From JAEMQF01 sp963775015 (GTDB taxonomy: Bacteria; Pseudomonadota; Gammaproteobacteria; Burkholderiales; Burkholderiaceae_C), in contig CAVZHI010000019.1 of the NCBI GenBank assembly GCA_963775015.1, forward strand, positions 82,937 through 146,936: 64,000 bases of DNA, given 5' to 3'. A program made the position numbers and the translations under genes. This document shows, piece by piece, positions 56,281-64,000 of this stretch. Below the pieces are notes generated by a model. The model made no database searches. It worked only from the letters and a program-made list of their open reading frames with translations, and was not told the origin of the DNA. How positions within the stretch are numbered: the first letter of the stretch is position 1; every line of letters begins with the position of its first letter.

Positions 56281-56808
56281 TCAGAACTGGCCGGCGCTGC
56301 GAAACCCGAACAAGGCGCCGAGCCACGCCGCGGGAAACTGCGCGAGCGCGGCGTTGTACTCACGCACCGCTGCATTGAACTCGCCCTGCGCGAAGTGCAA
56401 CGCGCTGTCGCACGCGGCGAGCTGCTGCAGCAGCAGGCCATGCGCCTGCGCAGCGTCTGGTGCGACCGCGGCGCTCTCGCGCTGCTGCGCCAGGATCTGC
56501 AGCGCCAGGCGCAGGCTGTGGATAGGATCGGCCGCCCCCGGTTGGCGTTTCGCCGCGAGGCGCGCCGCGTCGGCCTGGGCGCGCGCCGCGTTCAGCGCCC
56601 GGACGTCACGGCTCGGCGCGTCCGGGTGCTGCGTCCACAGGTCGATTTGCTGCTGCAGCAAGTGGCTGCGCGATTCGAGGTGCTGGTCCACCGGGGCAAA
56701 ACAACGCAGCATCGCATGGCGCAGGCGCACCAGGCGGTTGTACGCGCCGACCGACCAGAACACGAGCACCGCGCCGGCCAACCAGGGCAGAAAACTCCAG
56801 GAATCCAT
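56281..56808 (-). CDS. lemA: LemA family protein
   Basis: 175 residues: one N-terminal transmembrane helix (WLAGAVLVFWSVGAYNRLVRLR, about 8-29) and a helical domain ending in FNAAVREYNAALAQFPAAWL and GFRSAGQF, the LemA signature. The ATG at 56808 directly precedes the helix. LemA proteins are usually paired with an M48 peptidase or TPM-domain protein; here the following gene is the hypothetical protein above. Function poorly known. Confidence 0.88.
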   Translation of the reverse strand: MDSWSFLPWLAGAVLVFWSVGAYNRLVRLRHAMLRCFAPVDQHLESRSHLLQQQIDLWTQHPDAPSRDVRALNAARAQADAARLAAKRQPGAADPIHSLRLALQILAQQRESAAVAPDAAQAHGLLLQQLAACDSALHFAQGEFNAAVREYNAALAQFPAAWLGALFGFRSAGQF

Positions 56809-56852
56809 CGCGCGCAACTCTACGCCACGGGCGCGGATTCGGGTGCCGCGCA

Positions 56853-58133
56853 TCAGCTGCGCAATTCGCCGTGCCCGAGCACGACCCACTTCAGCGACGT
56901 CAGCCCCTCGAGCCCGACCGGCCCGCGCGCGTGCAGCTTGTCGGTGCTGATGCCGATCTCGGCACCCAGGCCGTACTCGAAGCCGTCGGCAAAGCGCGTG
57001 CTCGCGTTCACCATCACGCTCGCCGAGTCGACTTCGCGCAGGAAGCGCATCGCGCTCACGTGGCTGTCGCTGACGATCGCGTCGGTGTGGTGCGAGCCGT
57101 AGCGGTTGATATGGGCGATCGCCTCGTCCAGGCTCGCGACGATCTTGACGCTGATGATGGAAGCGAGGTATTCCTCGCTCCAGTCGGCCTCGAGCGCAGG
57201 AACCAGCTTCGCGTTCGCGATTGCGCGCAACAGCGCGAGCGACTCCGGATCGCAGCGCATCTCGACGCCCTTGGCGGCGAAGATGGCGCCGATGCGTGGC
57301 AGGAACGCCGTTGCAATGGCCTCGTGCACCAGCAGCGACTCGGCGGCGTTGCACGGGCTCACTTTTTGCGTCTTCGCGTTGTCGGTGATTCGCAGCGCCA
57401 TCTCCAGGTCCGCTTGAGCGTCGACATAGACATGGCAATTGCCGTCCAGGTGCTTGATCACCGGCACCTTCGCCTCACGGCTGATGCGTTCGATCAAGCC
57501 CTTGCCGCCGCGCGGAATGATGACGTCGACCGACTCCGGCGACGTGATGAGCGCGCCCACCGCGGCGCGGTCCGTCGTCTGCACGAGTTGCACCGCATCC
57601 GGCGGCAGGCCGGCCTCGGCGAGCGCCACCTGCACCAGGCGCCAGAGCGCCGTGTTCGAGTGGATCGCCTCCGAGCCGCCGCGCAGGATGCATCCGTTGC
57701 CGCTCTTGATCGCGAGCGACGCGGCTTCGATCGTCACGTTCGGCCGGCTCTCGTAAATCATGCCGAAGACGCCGAGCGGAACGCGCATGCGACCCACCGT
57801 TATGCCGCTCGGGCGCTGCCGCAACTCGGTGATCTCGCCGACCGGATCCGGCATCGCGGCGATTTGCTCGCAGCCCTGCGCCACGGTTTCGATGATCGCG
57901 GGGCTGAGCCGCAGCCGGTCGACAAACGGCGCAGCCAGACCGGCGGCGCGCGCGGCGTCGACGTCGCGCGCATTCGCTTCCGCGAGCGCAGCGCTGCCCT
58001 CGCGCAGCAGGCGCGCCAATCCGCGCAGCGCAGCGTCTTTGGCCGCCGTCGAGGCGGCTGCGAGCAGGCTGCTCGCGGCGCGCACCGCGGCGCCCATGTG
58101 GGCGATGGTTTCTTGCACGTCGGCCTGATTCAT
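56853..58133 (-). CDS. proA: Gamma-glutamyl phosphate reductase
   Basis: NADPH-dependent second step of proline synthesis. The 426-residue product has the aldehyde-dehydrogenase-like signatures MRVPLGVFGMIYESRPNVT, IKSGNGCILRGGSEA, VIKHLDGNCHVYV, the catalytic cysteine in KVSPCNAAESLLV and VNASTRFADGFEYGLGAEIG. The ATG at 58133 (MNQADVQETIAHMG) is the likely start although the frame is open further upstream. Confidence 0.96.
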   Translation of the reverse strand: MNQADVQETIAHMGAAVRAASSLLAAASTAAKDAALRGLARLLREGSAALAEANARDVDAARAAGLAAPFVDRLRLSPAIIETVAQGCEQIAAMPDPVGEITELRQRPSGITVGRMRVPLGVFGMIYESRPNVTIEAASLAIKSGNGCILRGGSEAIHSNTALWRLVQVALAEAGLPPDAVQLVQTTDRAAVGALITSPESVDVIIPRGGKGLIERISREAKVPVIKHLDGNCHVYVDAQADLEMALRITDNAKTQKVSPCNAAESLLVHEAIATAFLPRIGAIFAAKGVEMRCDPESLALLRAIANAKLVPALEADWSEEYLASIISVKIVASLDEAIAHINRYGSHHTDAIVSDSHVSAMRFLREVDSASVMVNASTRFADGFEYGLGAEIGISTDKLHARGPVGLEGLTSLKWVVLGHGELRS

Positions 58134-58186
58134 GGCGCCAATTGTCGCAACAAACAATGCGCCGGAGCGTGGGGCATTGCCGCGAA

Positions 58187-59184
58187 TCAGGGAAATCGGT
58201 GCAGGATCGCGAGCCAGAGCGGCGCCGTGACGACAAAACCGAGCGTCGAAAAAACGATCGCCGCGGTCGCCTCGCCCTGCAAGGTGTCGTAGCGCTGGGC
58301 AAAGATCAACGCGTTCGAGCCCACCGGCAGCGCCGCGGCCATGACGACCACCGCCAGCGCGACGCCGCTCAGGCCCAGGCCCCAATGGCCGACCGCCAGT
58401 ACCGCGGCAGGTGCAAGCAGCAGCTTGAACCCGGTCGCAGCGCCGGCGCGCCAGGCGACGCCGCGAACCCCGTACACGGCGAGCGACATGCCGATCAGCA
58501 CCAGACACAAAGGCACTGCAGCCTGGCCGAGCAGTTGCAGGACTTCATCCGCCACGGCCGGCGGCGCGAGCCCCGCGGCATTGAGCAGCAGGCCGGCCAG
58601 CACCGGCAGCACGACCGGGTGCACGAGGGTACTGCGCAGCGTCAGCGCCAGCGTGTGGCCGATGTGCGCGTCGGCGTTGCCCTGGCGGCGCCGTTCGCGC
58701 GCCAGGTCGAGCTCGACGAGCGCCGTCAGCACCGTCAGCAGCAGCACCGAATGCATGCCCACGAGCGTGATGTGGACTGCCAGGCCCGCCTCGCCGAACA
58801 GCGCCGCGGCGAGCGGCAAGCCCACTTGCACGAGGTTGCCGTAGCCGCTCGATATGGCGCGCACGCAGGGCGCCGCGGCGCCCAGGCGGCGTTGGCGGTT
58901 CGAAAGGCGCTGCCAGGCGTAGACGAGCAGCATCAGCGCCAACATGGGGCCGAAGAAGGCCTGCAAGGTCGCCCACGGCAAGTGGTTCAGGTCGAGCCGG
59001 ACCGAGGTGCGAAACAGCAGCGCCGGAATGAAGATGTAGAACGCGGCGTTCGACAGCAGCCGCGCCGCTTCGGCGCTGCCGCCTTCGCCTCTGGCGCCGA
59101 GTACGTTGAGGCGGGCGACCGCCCAGCCGAGGGCGACGACGAACAGAAGATCGCGAGGAGTTTGTAGACGACGCTGCTGGGCAT
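58187..59184 (-). pseudogene. AEC (auxin efflux carrier) family permease, one-base frameshift near the start
   Basis: From the ATG at 59184 the sequence opens MPSSVVYKLLAIF, the usual AEC start, then leaves frame; FVVALGWAVARLNVLG continues in the adjacent frame. One missing base at about 59144-59147 accounts for it. The rest is an ordinary AEC permease of ten helices (ISSGYGNLVQVGLPLAAALFG region, ALPVGSNALIFAQRYD near the C-terminus). The family exports organic anions; the substrate is unknown. Without correction no good start codon remains for the long frame. Confidence 0.8.
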
Positions 59185-59251
59185 GGCGCGCGAGTATCTC
59201 CCGGGGCGCCGAAGTAGCATTGGCGCTTCGATTCCCGCCGCGGCGAAACCC

Positions 59252-59636
59252 ATGACGCAAGCACCGAGCCCCCGCAAGGTCTATCCGATCGAACAAATCG
59301 AAGCGCGGCTGAAGGCCGAACTGCCGACCTGGAAGTTCGAGCAGGCGTGGATCGTGCGCACCTACAAGACGAGCGGCTGGAAGGGCACGCTGATGGTCGT
59401 GAATACCGTCGGGCACCTCGCCGAAGTCGCCGTGGCATCACCCGGAGCTCGACGTGTCGTACGCTTCGGTCACCGTCAAGCTGCAAAGCCATGACGCGAA
59501 CGGCATCACGGAACGCGACTTCGCCTTGGCGCGCAAGATCGAAGACGTGGTGCTCTGGCGACCCGGCCGCGAAGCGGGCTCGGCGCTCGAGGGAACGCCC
59601 GACGACCCGCGCTACAAGTACCTGATCCACGACTGA
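59252..59636 (+). pseudogene. phhB: 4a-hydroxytetrahydrobiopterin dehydratase, one-base frameshift
   Basis: Pterin-4a-carbinolamine dehydratase recycles the pterin cofactor of aromatic hydroxylases. The ATG at 59252 opens MTQAPSPRKVYPIE; WKFEQAWIVRTYKT and NTVGHLAEVA follow. One extra G at about 59432 then changes frame: WHHPELDVSYASVTVKL, with the active-site HH, continues in the next frame to the stop at 59636. Removing that G gives an uninterrupted protein of about 127 residues. Divergent from the AEC permease, convergent with the response regulator. Confidence 0.83.
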
Positions 59637-59684
59637 TCTTCGCGACCCGCGGCAGCGGCCGCGGCGGATTCAGCCGGGCATCAC

Positions 59685-60314
59685 TCAGCGCTCGAGCAGG
59701 CCCCACTGCAACGCGACGAGCGTCAATTCGGCCTGATTGTTCGCGCCGAGTTTTTGTTTGACGTGGTAGAGGTGCGTTCCCACCGTGCTTGGCGAGAGCT
59801 TGAGGTTGTCGGCGATCTGCGCGACGCCCAGGCCGCGCGCGAGCTGGATGAAAACGGAAAACTCGCGCTCGCTCAGCGTATCGGCCGGGCTGCCCTGGCC
59901 TTTGATCCCCAACGTCGCGAGCAACTTCGCCGTCGGCGCGTCGACGTAGGTCCGGCCTGCGGCGACGGCGCTCACCGCAGCGATCAGCGCGTCGGGCGCG
60001 CTGCGCTTGCCGAGGTAACCGAGCGCGCCGCAGCGCAGGACCCGCTGCGGGTGCGCGCTGTCTTCGTGCGCCGAGAGCACGAGGATGCGCGCGTGTTCGT
60101 CCTGCGCGAGCAGGCGCCGCAGCGCCTCCAGGCCGCCCATGCCGGGCATCGACAAGTCGAGCACGACGACGTCGGGTCGGGTCCGGGCGTACGCCGCGCA
60201 CGCCTGTTCGCCGGAGTCGCACTCGGCGACGACGTCGACCTGCGCCTGGCCGAGCAGCATGCGAAACCCCATGCGCACGACGGCATGGTCGTCGACGAGC
60301 ATGACGCGGATCAT
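59685..60314 (-). CDS. NarL/LuxR-family response regulator
   Basis: 209 residues: a receiver domain (acidic pair DD at 8-9, phosphoacceptor Asp53 in VVLDLSMPG, signalling Lys in YLGKRSAPD) and a C-terminal LuxR-type helix-turn-helix (LSEREFSVFIQLARGLGVAQIADNLKLSPSTVGTHLYHVKQKL region). The ATG overlaps the kinase stop (four bases, 60311-60314), so the two are translated together. Targets are unknown. Confidence 0.92.
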   Translation of the reverse strand: MIRVMLVDDHAVVRMGFRMLLGQAQVDVVAECDSGEQACAAYARTRPDVVVLDLSMPGMGGLEALRRLLAQDEHARILVLSAHEDSAHPQRVLRCGALGYLGKRSAPDALIAAVSAVAAGRTYVDAPTAKLLATLGIKGQGSPADTLSEREFSVFIQLARGLGVAQIADNLKLSPSTVGTHLYHVKQKLGANNQAELTLVALQWGLLER

Positions 60315-61666
60315 GCGGTGCGCTCCGGCAGCGGAATGATCACATCGAGCACGACGCCGTGCGGCCGAGCCGCCTGGACCGTCAAGGCGCCGTTCAGGCT
60401 TTCGACGCGTTCGGTGAGCCAGCGCAAACCGTAGTGGCCGGCACGCCCGGTTCCGTTCGCGGGCAGCCCGACGCCGTCGTCGCGCAACGTCAGGCGCACC
60501 GAACCGGATGCACCCGCGACGTCGAGCCGCACCTGCCGCGCCTGGCCGTGGCGCAAGGCGTTCGTCAACCCCTCCTGTGCCGCGCGGTAGAGCGTCAACG
60601 CCACTTCGGCGGGCAGCGCGGGCGCTGCGGCGTCGACGTGCAGCGCGATCGCCACCTCGGGTTGGCTGCGCCGTGTGCGTTCGAGCAGGTCGTTCAACGC
60701 CTCGCCGAGGCCGAAGTTGTCGAGCACGAGCGGAGTGAGGCGCGGGATGATGCCGTGCATCGCGTCGTAGAGGCGCGACGCTTCGTCGGCAATCGTGCGC
60801 GCCGCCTGCGCGCTCGTCGCATCGGCGGCACCGGTGCGTTGCGCAATCGAGAGCGCGAGGCTGCGCATCGCCGTCACCGACTGGCCGAGTTCGTCGTGCA
60901 GTTCGCGCGCGATGGCGTGGCGTTCGGCCTCGATGTGCTGGTCGATCCAGTGCGTCAGGTCGCGGCTGTCGGAGAGCTGGACCTCGGCACGCAGCGCGCG
61001 GCGCTCGGTCTCGATGTGGTCGCGCACCTGCACCACCATGCGATTGAACGCGGCGCCGATCGCCGCCGCCTCGCTGCCCGGCAGCGGCGGCAGCACAACG
61101 TCGAAGCGCCCGGCGTGCAATTGATCGAGCGCGCCGACGATTTGCCCGAGCGGCCGCAGCGCCCGCCCGACGAGCCAGAACACGAGCAGGTTGGCGGCGG
61201 CAAACAGGAGCAACGCGGCGCCGGCGAGCCCGGACAGGTAGTCCCACGCGTCGAGCGCGGCGCGCGACGCGTTGGCGCGGATTTCGAGTTTGCCGTCAGG
61301 CAACGCGATAGCCTGCACCGACGGCGCAGGCGCCATCAACGCCTCGAACCACGGCGGCGCGTCGCGCCCGGCCTTGTACGGCGACGGCGGCGAGCGGTAG
61401 AGCTCGGCACCCTGAACGTCGAACAAAGTGATGTCGTTCGAGCGGATCCGGCCCACGCCTTGCAAATAGGCGAGCATCGCCGGCGTGCCCTGCACGGCGG
61501 AACGCCCGGCAGTGCGCATCAGGAGTTGCGACGCGACGCGGTTCGCCGCGACCACCTCTTCGTGCACCGAGTCGCGCAGGGCGCTCAGCTGCAACGCGAT
61601 GACTGCGGCCGTGAAGAGAAGGGTCAGGGCGCCGACGATGAGGTTGATTTGCAGGCGCAGGGTCAT
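60311..61666 (-). CDS. NarX-like sensor histidine kinase (HisKA_3 type)
   Basis: 451 residues. Two transmembrane helices (about 8-28 and 146-167) bracket a periplasmic sensor domain, then a HAMP domain (GRALRPLGQIVGALDQL), the HisKA_3 phosphorylation site ARELHDELGQS with His257, and a HATPase domain (QEGLTNALRHGQA, LRDDGVGLP). The ATG at 61666 places the first helix correctly; an ATG 33 bases upstream is also in frame. The signal is unknown. The sensor domain has no obvious nitrate or nitrite motif. Confidence 0.9.
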   Translation of the reverse strand: MTLRLQINLIVGALTLLFTAAVIALQLSALRDSVHEEVVAANRVASQLLMRTAGRSAVQGTPAMLAYLQGVGRIRSNDITLFDVQGAELYRSPPSPYKAGRDAPPWFEALMAPAPSVQAIALPDGKLEIRANASRAALDAWDYLSGLAGAALLLFAAANLLVFWLVGRALRPLGQIVGALDQLHAGRFDVVLPPLPGSEAAAIGAAFNRMVVQVRDHIETERRALRAEVQLSDSRDLTHWIDQHIEAERHAIARELHDELGQSVTAMRSLALSIAQRTGAADATSAQAARTIADEASRLYDAMHGIIPRLTPLVLDNFGLGEALNDLLERTRRSQPEVAIALHVDAAAPALPAEVALTLYRAAQEGLTNALRHGQARQVRLDVAGASGSVRLTLRDDGVGLPANGTGRAGHYGLRWLTERVESLNGALTVQAARPHGVVLDVIIPLPERTA

Positions 61667-61869
61667 GGCGCCGATCGTATCGGCTCGGTGAGAGGGCATG
61701 CGTCACCGCTCACGGCGATGCATGCGCGGCAATCGATCGGCAAGCGATGCAGGGTTTCTGGGGACTGCGAACCGGCAGCGATTCAATTATCTTGTCGTGC
61801 CCTTGTAAGGGACTGGCCGGCGCACGATCTGCCCCGCCAACGTTCTACTCATCCTCATAAGGAGAACCA

Positions 61870-62307
61870 ATGAACACGCCGAATCTTACGCAGGCTCTGA
61901 TCTGCGCCACTCTTCTCATGACGGCGGCTGCGTCGCATTCTCGCGAGGCGGATGCATTGCCAACCGCTGGCGTGCCATCCACCGACACAGCCGCAGCGCA
62001 AGCCCAGTCACGACGAGCGGTACGTGACCCCGAAACGGGTCGTCTGCGCGCGCCGACTGAAGAAGAGCTCAGGACGATGCGCGAAACCGAGAGTGCAGCC
62101 CGCAAAGCTCGCGGCGAACCTGAGATGGCGAAACGGGCACCGCTGTCAGTGCGTCAACATCCGAATGGAATGCGCAGCGCCGTATTGGGACCCGACTATC
62201 TGATGACGCTCAAGGCGGAGCGTCGCGCCGACGGCAAGCTGGTGGTCATCCACTCTGAGCCTGGCAACGCCCCCTCGATCATCCCGAACCAACAGCCGAC
62301 GGAGTAA
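61870..62307 (+). CDS. Small exported protein of unknown function
   Basis: 145 residues with a signal peptide (LICATLLMTAAASHS, cleavage near residue 24). The mature part is hydrophilic, with VRDPETGRLRAPTEEELRTM and a conserved-looking QHPNGMRSAVLGPDYLMTL. AAGGAG precedes the ATG. The stop lies four bases before the metalloprotease gene, so the two are probably co-translated; it could be a partner or pro-factor of the protease. I do not recognise the family with confidence. Confidence 0.65.
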   Translation: MNTPNLTQALICATLLMTAAASHSREADALPTAGVPSTDTAAAQAQSRRAVRDPETGRLRAPTEEELRTMRETESAARKARGEPEMAKRAPLSVRQHPNGMRSAVLGPDYLMTLKAERRADGKLVVIHSEPGNAPSIIPNQQPTE

Positions 62308-62311
62308 CCCC

Positions 62312-63976
62312 ATGAGGACGTCAAATCTCGCCCTCGCCGGCCTGCTTACGCTGTCCCTCACGACATCCGCACTCGCCGCCAGAATTGTTCTCAACAATGT
62401 TGACCCTCCCGGTGTAGGCTTCAACGACTTGACGCCGGCGGTACCCGTCGGTGGTAACAACGGAAAGACGGTGGGTGAGCAGCGTCTGACCGCTTACGGC
62501 AGAGCGCTCGAGCTGTGGGGCAAAACGCTGCGCAGCAGGGTCACGATCGTCGTGCAGGGTTCGTTCGCGCGTCTGAGCTGCACCGCCGCAGGCGGCGTGC
62601 TGGCGCAGGCTGGTGCGAATCAGATCTTCGCGGACTTTCCCGATGCACCGCTCGCGAATCACTGGTACGGTGTGGCCTTGGCCAATGCGATCGCAGGCGA
62701 GGACCTCGCTCCGGGGCCACTCGATGTGCCCGGGCCGAATGACCAATTCGCCGACGACATCATCGCGAACTTCAATGGTGCGGTAGGCCAGCCCGATTGC
62801 CTGGCGGGTTCATCTTGGTACTACGGCCTCGACAACGCAGCACCTGCAGGCCAGATCGACTTCCTCGACACTTTCATGCATGAGGTGTCGCACGGCTTGG
62901 GTTTCCAGAACTTCGCCAGCGAGTCGACCGGGAATACCCCTGAGAGTCTGCCCGACGTCTACATGGCGAACACGAAAGATCTGACCAATGGGGGCATCTG
63001 GAATACGTTTTCCCCCGCCGACATCGTCGCTTCATCGGTGCGAACCGGCAAGGTCGTGTGGACCGGGCGCCGCGTCACGGCGAATGCACCGCTCGTTCTT
63101 GGGCCGTATCAGGGGATTCGCCTGACCGGAAACATCAACCGCGAGATCGCATTCGGCACCGCCTCGTTCGGAGCGGTTCCGGGTGCCGGCAACTTCAGTG
63201 GGCAGGTCGTTCTCGGTACCGATGGAGTTGCACCGGCTGGTGGCACCATCAGCGACGGTTGCGAGCAAATCACCGCTCCGGTTGCCGGAAAGATTGCGCT
63301 GGTGGACCGAGGCCTCTGCGGTTTCGTGGTCAAGGCGAAGAACGCACAGAACGCGGGTGCAGTCGCTGTGATCATCGCCAACACGCTTGGTCGCGCTGAA
63401 TTCGGAATGGCGGGTACCGACCCGACGATCACCATTCCAGCAATTGGAATTTCGAACGCTGACGGCGACGCCATCAAGGCGCAATTGCCCACGGTTTCGG
63501 CCGAGTATTTCTTCGATGCGACACGCCGCGCCGGTGCGGCGGAAGGCTTGGTGCGCCTGTACGCGCCCGCGATTGTCGAGCCGGGATCGTCGATTTCGCA
63601 TTTCGATACCGCAGCCGTGCCAAACCTGCTGATGGAGCCGTTCATCAACGGCGACCTGCGCTCGGCACGCAATCTGGACCTGACGGCGGCGTTGATGCAA
63701 GACATAGGATGGCGCATCAGGACCCTCAGGATCGGCGACTGCGATACGGAGGTGCCGACGGTTCTGGCCAATGGCCAGATGCTGCACGCCGACGTTGACG
63801 CATGCAAAGCAGCCAGTCCGCGCCGCGGCAAGTTCGAGAGGTGCATGGCAGTTGTCACCGACGTGGCCAGAAAGGCTGGGTTGCTGAATCGTCGACAGGA
63901 GGCTGCAATTTCGCGCTGCGCCGCCCGCGACCACGACCGGGAGGACCACGACCGGGACGGTCACGACGAAGACTAA
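62312..63976 (+). CDS. Secreted zinc metalloprotease with an inserted PA domain
   Basis: 554 residues with a signal peptide (about 1-22, ending LAA). The zinc motif MHEVSHGLGFQNF (HExxH at 190-194) is followed by about 230 residues carrying a protease-associated (PA) domain (about 265-400; APVAGKIALVDRGLCGFVVKA region), then SHFD (His430) and a Met-turn-like LLMEP (Met441). The late histidine and methionine resemble leishmanolysin-type metzincins, which also have an insertion between HExxH and the third ligand. The last 16 residues are Asp/His-rich and could bind metal. Secretion to the periplasm or outside is inferred. Confidence 0.8.
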   Translation: MRTSNLALAGLLTLSLTTSALAARIVLNNVDPPGVGFNDLTPAVPVGGNNGKTVGEQRLTAYGRALELWGKTLRSRVTIVVQGSFARLSCTAAGGVLAQAGANQIFADFPDAPLANHWYGVALANAIAGEDLAPGPLDVPGPNDQFADDIIANFNGAVGQPDCLAGSSWYYGLDNAAPAGQIDFLDTFMHEVSHGLGFQNFASESTGNTPESLPDVYMANTKDLTNGGIWNTFSPADIVASSVRTGKVVWTGRRVTANAPLVLGPYQGIRLTGNINREIAFGTASFGAVPGAGNFSGQVVLGTDGVAPAGGTISDGCEQITAPVAGKIALVDRGLCGFVVKAKNAQNAGAVAVIIANTLGRAEFGMAGTDPTITIPAIGISNADGDAIKAQLPTVSAEYFFDATRRAGAAEGLVRLYAPAIVEPGSSISHFDTAAVPNLLMEPFINGDLRSARNLDLTAALMQDIGWRIRTLRIGDCDTEVPTVLANGQMLHADVDACKAASPRRGKFERCMAVVTDVARKAGLLNRRQEAAISRCAARDHDREDHDRDGHDED

Positions 63977-64000
63977 ACGCCGGCCATCAACTCCCAAACA

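Overview
The window is GC-rich, densely packed proteobacterial chromosome. Several gene neighbourhoods are ones known from Betaproteobacteria: fur facing bamE-dapB-exbB-exbD-leuS-lptE-holA, the hpf-ptsN-hprK cluster, and glnE facing yhdP-nitrilase. A betaproteobacterium, probably of the Burkholderiales, is the best guess. No rRNA, tRNA, CRISPR array, transposase or phage gene was seen.

Layout. 1-21730 is mostly housekeeping: malic enzyme (partial), thiL-pgpA-cinA-ghrA, holA-lptE-leuS, exbBD, dapB, bamE, fur, hprK-ptsN-hpf, corA, a ferritin-like protein, a GST, a heptose nucleotidyltransferase, a DMT permease, a rhomboid-type protease and glnE. 21809-31465 holds yhdP, a nitrilase, a small barrel-like protein, and an exported pair (a haem-motif lipoprotein plus a Tat-exported DUF1501 protein). 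31662-36463 is a three-gene 2-oxoacid:ferredoxin oxidoreductase operon (korB-korA-korC) that ends in a flavoprotein with ferredoxin domains. 36671-42920 holds a DUF2339/DUF3999 membrane pair and an acyl-CoA synthetase.

43316-55318 is the most distinctive part: a one-direction cluster for form I aerobic CO dehydrogenase. In transcription order it reads cytochrome c - flavocytochrome flavoprotein - mocA - coxM - coxS - coxL - substrate-binding protein - coxG - coxD - coxE - coxF - YHS protein - outer-membrane lipoprotein. The structural subunits resemble the Oligotropha enzyme closely, except that the signature loop reads AYRCSLR instead of AYRCSFR. The organism probably oxidises trace CO as an energy supplement. 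The flavocytochrome pair adds possible sulfide oxidation, or a c-type electron outlet. The remainder holds lemA, proA, an AEC permease, a pterin dehydratase, a NarX/NarL-like two-component system, and a secreted PA-domain metalloprotease with a small secreted companion.

Caution: at least six otherwise normal genes (DUF2339, coxG, mocA, fccB, the AEC permease, pterin dehydratase) are broken by one- or two-base indels, with conserved sequence resuming at once in the next frame. leuS also lacks a stop at its expected end. Most of these lie in 38.7-59.5 kb. Uncorrected sequencing or assembly errors explain this better than gene decay, so the products are annotated as if intact and each break point is given.
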